9,566 nucleotides of DNA. Source: DAORHV01 sp964448405 (GTDB lineage: Bacteria; Patescibacteriota; Gracilibacteria; Peribacterales; Peribacteraceae). How positions within the stretch are numbered: the first letter of the stretch is position 1; every line of letters begins with the position of its first letter. Under the pieces are notes generated by a model. It saw only the letters and a list, made by a program, of their open reading frames with translations, made no database searches and had not been told where the DNA came from. The stretch covers positions 1-9,566 of the forward strand of contig CAYUVW010000038.1 in NCBI GenBank assembly GCA_964448405.1. The letters run 5' to 3'. This document shows, piece after piece, positions 1 through 6,366 of the stretch. The position numbers and the translations under genes were made by a program.

Positions 1-1037
1 TCTTGCGCCACTGCATAGACCCACGTGGGTTTGTCGGGATCGATGGTGAACGAGGCGGGGGAGTAGCCGTGATCGCTTACCTGCAGACTGATGATTTGCT
101 GACCGTTTTCGTCGATGGTGACGTTTGGATCTGAACTTGCATACGCTGCACCGGAATTTCCACTGAAGAATTGCATGGGGTAGTGGCCGCTGAGCACCAA
201 TCCATTGCTCAGGTTCACGAATGCCAAGAGCACGACAACCGCGCCGGAAAACTTAAAGAACAGCCGTCCGAATGTTCCTTCGGCGAATGCGCTGAGTGCG
301 CTAATACCAAGCAACGCCGGAAGCGTGCCGAGCGCAAAGGCGAACATGATGACGGCTCCGGATAGAAAGCTGCCTGAGCCGAGCGCCAAAAGCTGTACGG
401 ATTGCGTGAAGCCGCAAGGAATGAAGAACGTCAGTGCGCCGAGCAGCACTGCGGCGAAAGGATGATTCGATTTCGACAATCCCCGGATGCGTTGCAGTAT
501 CGACTTGGGCAGCGGAATGGTGCAGAAGCTTTTCGGTATGATGTGCAGAATTTTCAGGCCGAGCGCCAACATCACCAATGCAAGCAGGACGGTGATCATG
601 CCCGTTGTCTTCAATGAAAGTCCGACGTTTTGGCCGATCATGCCGATGACTCCGCCAAGTACCAAGTATCCTGCCAAGCGACCGATGTTAAACAGTGCGA
701 GCGGAACGAATTTCGCCGTGTGCGAGAGATTCTCGCGGCCTTCGCACCATGCGGCAGAGACGGAAAGCAGCAATCCTCCCACAAGCGCCAGACAGCTGGA
801 AACAGATGCCGTGACGCCGACGAGAAAGATTGTTCCAAGGCTCACCACACTGCCTTCCTCCAGTGCAAAGGACGGTGATCCGATTCGGGTATAGAGGAAA
901 TACAGCGCACTAGCTGCCAGCAACATGGCACAAGCTTCCAACGCATTCTTCAACACATCGCGATTGTCCGCATGGCAATCGCAAGATGCCTTCGCCTTTT
1001 CCGTTCGTTTCGTGGTCGCCGTAGCGCGTTTTGTCAT
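1..1037 (-). CDS. TauE/SafE (DsbD_2-like) membrane protein with C-terminal cupredoxin-like domain, partial (C-terminus off the left edge)
   Basis: Reading the minus strand from ATG 1037 gives 345 codons without a stop to the window edge. Residues 1-32 are hydrophilic and include an SCDCH cluster (18-22). A first membrane helix follows (about 33-50), then a six-helix-like core with VTASVSSCLALVGG (75-88), FNIGRLAGYLVLGG (116-129) and FFIPCGFTQSVQLLALGSGS (204-223), the Cys and PCG signatures of the TauE/SafE or DsbD_2-like transmembrane family. After the last helix (about 262-282) a linker leads to ISLQVSDHGYSPASFTI (315-331), the first strands of a cupredoxin-like domain that would lie outside the membrane. 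Relatives in this fusion family are thought to handle copper or redox equivalents; the actual substrate is not known. Family members often carry an N-terminal heavy-metal-associated domain, which I do not see here. The start was chosen by the promoter 9 nt upstream; a GTG further upstream (about 1073) is possible. It follows the glycosyltransferase gene by 55 nt on the same strand. Confidence 0.85.
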   Translation of the reverse strand, partial: MTKRATATTKRTEKAKASCDCHADNRDVLKNALEACAMLLAASALYFLYTRIGSPSFALEEGSVVSLGTIFLVGVTASVSSCLALVGGLLLSVSAAWCEGRENLSHTAKFVPLALFNIGRLAGYLVLGGVIGMIGQNVGLSLKTTGMITVLLALVMLALGLKILHIIPKSFCTIPLPKSILQRIRGLSKSNHPFAAVLLGALTFFIPCGFTQSVQLLALGSGSFLSGAVIMFAFALGTLPALLGISALSAFAEGTFGRLFFKFSGAVVVLLAFVNLSNGLVLSGHYPMQFFSGNSGAAYASSDPNVTIDENGQQIISLQVSDHGYSPASFTIDPDKPTWVYAVAQ

Positions 1038-1046
1038 GACCTTGTC

Positions 1047-1076
1047 AGTATACGCTCTTTCCGGTGCATGCGTCAC
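1047..1076 (-). promoter_or_regulatory. Promoter of the TauE/cupredoxin gene
   Basis: On the minus strand a -10 hexamer TATACT (1052-1047) lies 9 nt before ATG 1037. A -35-like GTGACG (1076-1071, 4 of 6 to TTGACA) is 18 nt upstream of it. Transcription would start about 0-4 nt before the ATG, giving a leaderless or nearly leaderless mRNA. It sits in the 55-nt gap after the glycosyltransferase stop, so this gene probably has its own transcript. Assigned by eye. Confidence 0.55.
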
Positions 1077-1092
1077 CGTATTTCCGGTGTTT

Positions 1093-2835
1093 TCACCCCA
1101 GCAGTTGCATGACTGCGAAGACGCAGGCGAGACCGACAAGAACGGCAGTCATGAAGAGTGCCACTTGCTTTCCCGTGGCTGCAGATACGATTCGAGTGAG
1201 GCTATCGCTCGATGAATAACATCGCGACACGACGCGCGGGAACGTTGGCAGGACTGCCGCTATTCCAAGAAGAACGATGAGGTTTGCAATGCCGGCACTA
1301 GGAATGCAAAACCGATACATAGGAGGCTGGGAAATGGAAACCAGCAGATTGTGTAGAGCGGCAGTCGCAAACAAGAGCGTAAGAACGGATGCATACGCAG
1401 GAGCTTTTGGAGATTTCAAGGGTGTACGCTTGTGCATGAAGAGCAACCAGCAGGCGATGAATGCAATGATGTGTACGGCAATGGGCATGGACTGCTCTAG
1501 TCCCTTTCGTATGGCCAGAACAAAGTCATTTTGCGTTACGATCCACCATGCGTTTCGGATGCCCGCATTGATGCGACTAAGGTCGGGGTGGCCATTCGGC
1601 GGGTAGAACGCAGGGGTGGTGATCTGATCGTAGGAATCCGCGGCGTTCGGAGTGAAGACTTCGGCTTTTCGCGCCTGAATTCCTTGCGATACATCGAACA
1701 GTTGCAGGTAGTCTTGTACGACAAGCTTCACGTACGCAAGCGGGTGCTTTTCGATGATGCGTATTGCAACCGGAAATGCTGCAGAATCGATGGAAAATAG
1801 GTTTTGAGGCGAATTGAGCGCGCCTTCGTTTTCGACTGCCATCGTCGAGACAGCCGCATCGCGCAGGAAACGAAATGGGCCGTCTGGCGGCAGTACGTTG
1901 TCCCAGGGGAAATAGATGTTATGCCTACCAATTCTTCCCCACGCCTGCATGTGGTCGAAGCTCCGTATATCGATGCGTTCTTCGAATGCTCTTACAGTGG
2001 CGATGAAGCGTTCGTTCGTCGCCTGATCATCGAATATTCGATCGTTGTCTTTCAGGAGCGGTAGCGCACGCGATAGGAGCTGAAACGATGCGTATGCCGT
2101 CGGTCGAAATTGACCGTACACCATCGCGTTTCGTCCGGACCACAGCAGTACCGGAGTCAGCGTTACGGCAATGCAGAGCGCAGCGGTGGCAAGCCATGTT
2201 CGTAACATTGCGCCACTCATGCGACAGGCGATGAATGCAAACGGTATCCAAATCGGAAGCAATGCAAGACCGGCTGAACGCATGGCGACCAGTGCTCCGA
2301 TTACGGCATATCCAAGAACCACGGGATGCAGCTTGCGATAGAGCCATCCGCAGATGATGAGCAGTACCGCAAGTAATCCAAAACGTCCGTAAAAGGTATC
2401 CGAGGCGATTTGTGTATCGAAATAGAACGAGCGCATGCTCAGTACTTCCACGGCAAGGTATGTCCATGCAATTGCCGATGCAGTCCTGTGTGTCGCGCAA
2501 ATTTTTCGGCACAGGGCGAGTATGAGGCCGAGATTCAAGGCCGATACTCCGGCGTGCAGCCAGAACATCGCAATCGAGGGGTTGGCAAAGAGATGTATGA
2601 ACGATTTGTAGACAAAGCCTAGAAACGGCGTTCGCCACCAATCGAGCAAGTTTTGCGCAGTCCACGAAAATCCCTGCGTCACGGCGAAATACCCGGTTGT
2701 TTCCTCGGTGGTGATACCGTACGGGAATGCCAAACTAAGCAGCCAGCTCAGCAACAGGCTGGCGCCGATGATCAGTATGTATTCGAAGGACGGCGATCCG
2801 AACCGAGAAGCAGGCGTTCGTTTTCGAGTCGGCAT
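1093..2835 (-). CDS. Polytopic membrane protein, GT-C fold glycosyltransferase-like (GT39/ArnT-type)
   Basis: A 580-residue integral membrane protein starting MPTRKRTP, ATG at 2835. The first helix (about 18-38) is followed by an acidic extracytoplasmic loop, GITTEETTGYF (40-50), where GT-C enzymes carry catalytic acidic residues. Further hydrophobic helices lie around 90-110, 120-135, 152-166, 172-203, 211-232, 450-467, 480-500, 514-531 and 556-578. Between about 233 and 449 is a long hydrophilic segment. A QPPMYRFCIPS motif (503-513) precedes a late helix, resembling the YRF...P element of lipid-linked sugar transferases. Such proteins move a sugar from a polyprenyl-phosphate carrier to lipid, glycan or protein at the outer face of the membrane. 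The exact donor and acceptor cannot be told. The frame stays open to 3159, but that extension is antisense to the PEP carboxylase gene and lacks membrane character, so the ATG at 2835 next to a -10-like element is preferred. Confidence 0.7.
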   Translation of the reverse strand: MPTRKRTPASRFGSPSFEYILIIGASLLLSWLLSLAFPYGITTEETTGYFAVTQGFSWTAQNLLDWWRTPFLGFVYKSFIHLFANPSIAMFWLHAGVSALNLGLILALCRKICATHRTASAIAWTYLAVEVLSMRSFYFDTQIASDTFYGRFGLLAVLLIICGWLYRKLHPVVLGYAVIGALVAMRSAGLALLPIWIPFAFIACRMSGAMLRTWLATAALCIAVTLTPVLLWSGRNAMVYGQFRPTAYASFQLLSRALPLLKDNDRIFDDQATNERFIATVRAFEERIDIRSFDHMQAWGRIGRHNIYFPWDNVLPPDGPFRFLRDAAVSTMAVENEGALNSPQNLFSIDSAAFPVAIRIIEKHPLAYVKLVVQDYLQLFDVSQGIQARKAEVFTPNAADSYDQITTPAFYPPNGHPDLSRINAGIRNAWWIVTQNDFVLAIRKGLEQSMPIAVHIIAFIACWLLFMHKRTPLKSPKAPAYASVLTLLFATAALHNLLVSISQPPMYRFCIPSAGIANLIVLLGIAAVLPTFPRVVSRCYSSSDSLTRIVSAATGKQVALFMTAVLVGLACVFAVMQLLG

Positions 2836-2841
2836 AACGTC

Positions 2842-2847
2842 ATGGTA
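2842..2847 (-). promoter_or_regulatory. -10 element of the glycosyltransferase gene
   Basis: On the minus strand TACCAT (4 of 6 to TATAAT) is followed by six nt, gacgtt, and then ATG 2835. The spacing matches the other promoters here and would put the transcript start on the ATG. No good -35 is visible: TTGCCC lies only 14 nt upstream. It overlaps the -10 element of the divergent PEP carboxylase gene. Confidence 0.35.
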
Positions 2848-2851
2848 CAGT
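2846..2851 (+). promoter_or_regulatory. Extended -10 element of the PEP carboxylase gene
   Basis: TACAGT (4 of 6 to TATAAT) is preceded by TGg, the extended -10 signature, and lies 8 nt before ATG 2860. No clear -35 is visible inside the opposite gene, which fits an extended -10 promoter. This supports 2860 rather than 2890 as the start. Confidence 0.4.
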
Positions 2852-2859
2852 GCGGTCGT

Positions 2860-4404
2860 ATGGGCAAGCGAGTCTGGCCACCGGTGACCATGGCGACACA
2901 GCATCCGGATAACGCTTCGGTGCCGTGGTGGAGACAGGATGCCTTTGTGCCCACGCAGGATGAAATAGAAGAAATGACATTGTTGTTCGAGGAGCTGCCC
3001 ATCGACGAGTACATGTGGGACTGGGAGGGGAAATACGTCGATGAAGCAGTAGGGGAGAAGTTGTTCTCGCGTGCGCAGAAACTTCTGGAACAGCGGCCGC
3101 TTGGTCGGGAATTGCACCTTACCTATCGCATCCCCGCATTCGACGGCAGCAATATGCACCGTATGGCGCGCGCCTTTATGAACGTGCTGTCTTTGGCGGA
3201 TTTAAGCAAAGACATCGGTTTGTCGCGACCACCGGTCACCGAAATGTTTTTGCCGCTCACCACCTCCTGCGACCAGCCGATTGCCGTGCGCAAGGCTTTT
3301 CAGGAAATCGCCGGGTACCATCGTGCGATTTTTCATAAAGGAAAGAAGCCGGATGATCAGTTGCTGAAACTGTTCGAGGTAACGCCGTTGGTCGAAGACG
3401 TGCCATCGCTGCTGGGCATTGAAAAAATAGTTCGTCCGTACTGGGAATCTTTGGTGAAGGAAAAGAAAGACATGAGTGACCGTGGACAGCGCATCTTCAT
3501 GGCGCGTTCCGATCCGGCCATGAACGCCGGGTTGGTCCCCGCAGTCTTGGCGGTGAAGTCTGCGCTCAGCATTACGGCGGACGTGGGTAAATCACTTGGT
3601 ATCAAGGTGCACCCCGTTATCGGCACCGGTTCGCTACCGTTCCGCGGCAGTGTGAACCCGCTCTATACCAAGTCTTTCCTGGAGCAGTATGCCGGTGTAG
3701 CTACGTACTCCATTCAGTCAGGCTTCCGCTACGACTACGCCATGAAAGACGTGCGCAAGGCGCTGAAGACTATTCGCGAACAGGCTCCCAAACTGAAGCC
3801 GGTCCACGTTTCGCCTGCCGACTTGAAGGCCATTACGCAGCTTTCGACCATGTTCACGGCCATGTGGCGTCCGGCGATCGAAAGCATTGCCCCGCTTATC
3901 AATCAGGTGGCTGCCTACGTGCCGCAGCGTCGCGAGCGTTTGCAGCATATCGGTTTGTTCGGTTACAGCCGTGGCATCGGCAAGGTCCGTTTGCCGCGCG
4001 CCATCGGTTTTACCGCTGCGTTGTACTCCGTGGGTGTTCCGCCTGAGTTCATAACCACCGGACGTGGATTGCGCATGGCGAAAGAGAAAGGCCTCTACGA
4101 GGTCATCGACAAGTATTACCCGGCCTTACGTGCCGATTTGCAGCATGCCGGCAAGTACTTGAACCGCGAAAACCTCGATGCCTTGGCTCGAACGTCATCC
4201 ACGTTCAGTGATGTACGCGAGGACATTGCCGCCATTGAGGAAATCCTGGGCATTGAACTGGGTCCCGAGAAGCCGCACCATTTCATTCACCGCAACTTCA
4301 CGTCCACCATCTTCCGTCGCCTGAATGACAAGGGTCTGCTGCGCGAAGATGCACTGAAGAGCGAAATCGTCGAAGCAGGCATCATCCGCCGGAGCCTGGG
4401 TTAA
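2860..4404 (+). CDS. ppcA: Archaeal-type phosphoenolpyruvate carboxylase
   Basis: A 514-residue enzyme that carboxylates PEP with bicarbonate to oxaloacetate and phosphate, refilling the C4 acid pool in the cytoplasm. The length matches the short archaeal-type family (about 500 residues), not the roughly 900-residue bacterial/plant PEPC. Family signatures seen in order: ATQHPDN (12-18), MWDWEGK (52-58), FMARSDPAMN (213-222), PVIGTGSLPFRG (252-263), a YSIQSGFRYDY block, VPQRRERLQHIGLFGYSR (354-371) and a downstream LPRAIGFTAALYS...GVPPE stretch. The start at 2860 is chosen because archaeal homologues have several residues before the TQHPDN motif and because of the -10 element 8 nt upstream; ATG 2890 would also keep the domain. 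There is no Shine-Dalgarno sequence. It is a single-gene unit, divergent from the glycosyltransferase gene and convergent with the antiporter gene, with overlapping stop codons. Most archaeal-type PEPCs are in archaea with scattered bacterial occurrences, so transfer is likely at some depth. Confidence 0.93.
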   Translation: MGKRVWPPVTMATQHPDNASVPWWRQDAFVPTQDEIEEMTLLFEELPIDEYMWDWEGKYVDEAVGEKLFSRAQKLLEQRPLGRELHLTYRIPAFDGSNMHRMARAFMNVLSLADLSKDIGLSRPPVTEMFLPLTTSCDQPIAVRKAFQEIAGYHRAIFHKGKKPDDQLLKLFEVTPLVEDVPSLLGIEKIVRPYWESLVKEKKDMSDRGQRIFMARSDPAMNAGLVPAVLAVKSALSITADVGKSLGIKVHPVIGTGSLPFRGSVNPLYTKSFLEQYAGVATYSIQSGFRYDYAMKDVRKALKTIREQAPKLKPVHVSPADLKAITQLSTMFTAMWRPAIESIAPLINQVAAYVPQRRERLQHIGLFGYSRGIGKVRLPRAIGFTAALYSVGVPPEFITTGRGLRMAKEKGLYEVIDKYYPALRADLQHAGKYLNRENLDALARTSSTFSDVREDIAAIEEILGIELGPEKPHHFIHRNFTSTIFRRLNDKGLLREDALKSEIVEAGIIRRSLG

Positions 4405-5387
4405 CCGCGCCAGACCAAGTACCCCGTGTACAGTACGTAGCTTGCAAGCATGCACCATCCATCCACGCGATTAATGATGTGTCCTTCTTTTTGCTTCCAA
4501 AACAGGATGCGACGGTACCCTGTATGACTAGAGAAAAAGAGCAGTACGGTTGCAAAAATCGCCACCAATAGGTCGATGCTCATTTCCGGGCGGAACGGCA
4601 GCGGTCGGATGACCGCACTGATACCTAAAATCCAGAAGATATTGAAGATATTGCTGCCGACCACGTTTCCTACGGCAATGTCGGCCTTCTTTTTCATGGC
4701 TGCAACCACCGATGTCGCCAGCTCTGGAATGGAGGTGCCTACGGCCACTACGGTAAGGCCGATGAGCGACTGCGAGACACCAAGTACCGTTGCGATTCCC
4801 GTCGCTCCGTCTACGGTGAACTTACCGCCGACAATCAGGAGTCCAAGGCCACCCAGAATCATGACGGTTGCCATGGGGAGACTCCACTTTTTGGATTCGT
4901 CAGCCGTGCCGTCATCCACCCGAGACATACCGAAGGTGTACCACAGGAAAATGAGGAAGAACGCGATCAGCGACAAGCCGTCACTGCGCGTTAGCTCGGC
5001 AAAGCTTAGGCCGTCGATAATATGGTCGTTTGCCATGATGAGTACCAGCACCGCGGCGAGTAGCGAAAAAGGGATTTCTTTCCATACGGTCGAGGTTTGC
5101 ACCGTCATGGGCGAGATGATTGCCGCGATACCAAGAATGAGCAGGATATTGGCGATATTGCTGCCGACAATGTTGCCGATCGCTATGTCTGTGCTGCCGT
5201 TGAGGGCACTGAGCAGATTCACAGAGAGCTCCGGCATGGATGTGCCGAATGCCACTACGGTAAGACCGATTGCCAGCTCGGACACGCCGATGCGCCTGGC
5301 AAGTGACGAGGCGCCTTCTACCAGCCAGTCGGCGCCTTTGACGACAATGAATAAACCGGCGACGAGGAAGAGAATGGATTGCAGCAT
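4401..5387 (-). CDS. CaCA-family calcium/sodium (cation) antiporter
   Basis: A 328-residue inner-membrane exchanger of the YrbG/CaxA-type Ca2+:cation antiporter family, which extrudes Ca2+ using a Na+ or H+ gradient. Both inverted alpha repeats are clear. Alpha-1 has GLTVVAFGTSMPEL (41-54) and GNIVGSNIAN (71-80); alpha-2 has GLTVVAVGTSIPELATS (210-226) and GNVVGSNIFNI (240-250). Each repeat keeps the acidic residue of its GTS-PE motif, which coordinates Ca2+ in the family. About ten membrane helices are expected, with a hydrophilic central loop at 155-170. The frame is open to a TTG at 5423 (12 more residues). ATG 5387 is preferred because family members begin right at the first helix and because a -35/-10 pair lies directly upstream. 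No Shine-Dalgarno sequence is seen. The stop overlaps the PEP carboxylase stop on the other strand. The ion specificity is inferred from the family only. Confidence 0.92.
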   Translation of the reverse strand: MLQSILFLVAGLFIVVKGADWLVEGASSLARRIGVSELAIGLTVVAFGTSMPELSVNLLSALNGSTDIAIGNIVGSNIANILLILGIAAIISPMTVQTSTVWKEIPFSLLAAVLVLIMANDHIIDGLSFAELTRSDGLSLIAFFLIFLWYTFGMSRVDDGTADESKKWSLPMATVMILGGLGLLIVGGKFTVDGATGIATVLGVSQSLIGLTVVAVGTSIPELATSVVAAMKKKADIAVGNVVGSNIFNIFWILGISAVIRPLPFRPEMSIDLLVAIFATVLLFFSSHTGYRRILFWKQKEGHIINRVDGWCMLASYVLYTGYLVWRG

Positions 5388-5394
5388 ATTCCGG

Positions 5395-5423
5395 AGCGTA
5401 TCGAAAGACGGCAGAGCTTCCAA
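5395..5423 (-). promoter_or_regulatory. Promoter of the antiporter gene
   Basis: On the minus strand TTGGAA (5423-5418), a 17-nt spacer, then TACGCT (5400-5395) lie 7 nt before ATG 5387. The -10 is weak (3 of 6) but the -35 and spacing are good, and the distance to the ATG matches the other genes. It overlaps the longer TTG-start reading and argues for the shorter protein. Confidence 0.4.
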
Positions 5424-5441
5424 ATGGCAGTCGCTTGCAGA

Positions 5442-5470
5442 TTGAGATCAGTATGGTTTTTCCCTATACT
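5442..5470 (+). promoter_or_regulatory. Promoter of grpE
   Basis: TTGAGA (5442-5447, 5 of 6) and TATACT (5465-5470, 5 of 6) are separated by exactly 17 nt. Six nt, caagcc, separate the -10 from ATG 5477, so transcription should begin on the A of the start codon. This is the best promoter in the window. No CIRCE-type inverted repeat (HrcA operator) is present around it, so heat-shock control by HrcA is not supported here. Confidence 0.75.
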
Positions 5471-5476
5471 CAAGCC

Positions 5477-6067
5477 ATGACGAAAAACGATGACAAACCG
5501 CACGGAAAAGCCCCTAAATCCGGCAAGGGCGATGGTGACGACCTGTTGGAGAAAGTGAAGAGGGCCCAGGCTGAAGATGCACAGGCATCCGGCTTGCAGG
5601 CAAAAGTGACGGAGCTTACTGAACAAGTCGCCAAACTTACCGACATCGCCGGTCGTGCCCAGGCCGAGTTGCAGAACGCGAAAATTCGCATGGAGCGCGA
5701 GGGCGGCGAGCTGAAGAAGTACGCCGCCGAATTGTCGCTGCGCAAACTCTTACCGACTATCGACAACTTCCAGCGCGCGTTCAAACATTTGCCCCAGGAA
5801 CTTACCGGGCATGAATGGGTGAAGGGCATGACCGCAATCGAACAAGAATTCATGCGCGTCGTGACGGAGATGGGTTTGAAGAAGTTCAATGCGCAGGGCG
5901 AGCAGGTGAATCCGGATCGCCACGAAGTACTCATGACCGCACCGGGTGCAGAGGGCACTGTTTTGGAAGTCTTCGAGGACGGCTACGAGTTCGGCGGTAA
6001 GGTCATCCGACCGGCCAAAGTGAAGGTGGGCTCAGGCGATATGCCGATCGTTCCGCCGCAAGCTTAA
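5477..6067 (+). CDS. grpE: GrpE nucleotide exchange factor for DnaK
   Basis: A 196-residue cytoplasmic co-chaperone that releases ADP from DnaK (Hsp70), allowing ATP rebinding and substrate release. It has a charged, disordered N-terminus (1-22), then a long coiled coil (about 23-88) that drives dimerisation, with the family pattern of a helix ending ELSLRKLLPTIDNFQRAF (85-102). The C-terminal beta domain carries NPDRHEVLMTAPG (145-157) and GTVLEVFEDGYEFGGKVIRP (160-179), the diagnostic GrpE signature region that contacts the DnaK ATPase domain. The length is typical. The start at 5477 is set by the strong promoter 6 nt upstream; the frame is open back to a TTG at 5435, but that would read through the promoter. 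dnaK, dnaJ and hrcA are not adjacent: neighbours are the divergent antiporter and a small unknown gene. Confidence 0.95.
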   Translation: MTKNDDKPHGKAPKSGKGDGDDLLEKVKRAQAEDAQASGLQAKVTELTEQVAKLTDIAGRAQAELQNAKIRMEREGGELKKYAAELSLRKLLPTIDNFQRAFKHLPQELTGHEWVKGMTAIEQEFMRVVTEMGLKKFNAQGEQVNPDRHEVLMTAPGAEGTVLEVFEDGYEFGGKVIRPAKVKVGSGDMPIVPPQA

Positions 6068-6097
6068 GCCGTGGAAGCATCATCGCGAAGAAAGTTC

Positions 6098-6125
6098 TTG
6101 CGCTGCTTTCGCGAATCCGTACCAT
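6098..6125 (+). promoter_or_regulatory. Candidate promoter of the 74-residue gene
   Basis: TTGCGC (6098-6103), a 16-nt spacer and TACCAT (6120-6125), followed by six nt, gcctcc, and ATG 6132. The spacing to the start codon is the same as for grpE. Two copies of the self-complementary TCGCGA (6083-6088 and 6109-6114) flank and overlap the promoter and could be an operator, but this is speculative. Confidence 0.4.
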
Positions 6126-6131
6126 GCCTCC

Positions 6132-6356
6132 ATGGAACACTTATCTGTTGTCGAAATGAACAACGCGGATCGCCGCTTGGAACTGGCCGAGCAGATCGTG
6201 GAACAATGCGTCGTCTTCTTCGCCACCGACTTCTTCCGTTGTGCGGTGGTCTGCCGCGCGGTGAATTTGTTGAGGAACGGAAACCATCCGGACGCAGTCC
6301 GGGCAGAAATGCGCAAAGTGAACGGTTTCGCGGATTACGGCTACGACGAGCCGTAG
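6132..6356 (+). CDS. Small hypothetical protein, 74 residues
   Basis: I do not recognise this protein. It starts MEHLSVVEMNNADRRLE and ends NGFADYGYDEP. A charged amphipathic stretch (8-25) is followed by a Cys- and Phe-rich hydrophobic stretch, CVVFFATDFFRCAVVCRAV (26-44). A basic/acidic tail follows. It has three cysteines (26, 38, 42) and no signal peptide; a small cytoplasmic, mostly helical protein is likely. The codons end mostly in G or C, as in the neighbouring genes, and a promoter-like pair lies 6 nt upstream, which favours this strand over the 78-residue reading on the opposite strand (6080-6316). It lies 64 nt after grpE, probably on its own transcript, and converges with the exported-protein gene with a 10-nt gap. 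Confidence 0.6.
   Translation: MEHLSVVEMNNADRRLELAEQIVEQCVVFFATDFFRCAVVCRAVNLLRNGNHPDAVRAEMRKVNGFADYGYDEP
6336..6355. repeat. Inverted repeat (possible hairpin) between convergent genes
   Basis: TACGGCT (6336-6342) and AGCCGTA (6349-6355) form a perfect 7-bp stem with a 6-nt loop. It covers the end of the 74-residue gene and its stop, 11 nt from the stop of the convergent gene. There is no T-run on either strand, so it is not a classical intrinsic terminator, but its position between converging transcripts suggests a 3'-end role. Confidence 0.35.
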
Positions 6357-6366
6357 GCCCTGACCG

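Noticed and set aside
2027..2665. Open frame of 212 codons on the minus strand
   Set aside because: It overlaps the glycosyltransferase gene in another frame; the translation is Cys/Arg-rich with no membrane pattern.
4576..5445. Open frame of 289 codons on the plus strand
   Set aside because: It is antisense to the antiporter gene, in which both alpha repeats are intact. Its translation is Ser/Thr/Pro/Met-rich with no recognisable domain.
5470..5958. Open frame of 162 codons on the minus strand
   Set aside because: It is antisense to grpE, whose signature motifs are clear.
6083..6114. TCGCGAA...TTCGCGA inverted repeat after grpE as a terminator
   Set aside because: The 18-nt loop is long, there is no T-run, and each arm contains the self-complementary TCGCGA, so two separate palindromes explain it as well. 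Kept only as a possible operator note.
6080..6316. Open frame of 78 codons on the minus strand opposite the small hypothetical gene
   Set aside because: Ser/Thr/Lys-rich translation without a visible domain. The plus-strand frame has codon endings like the neighbours and a promoter at the usual spacing.
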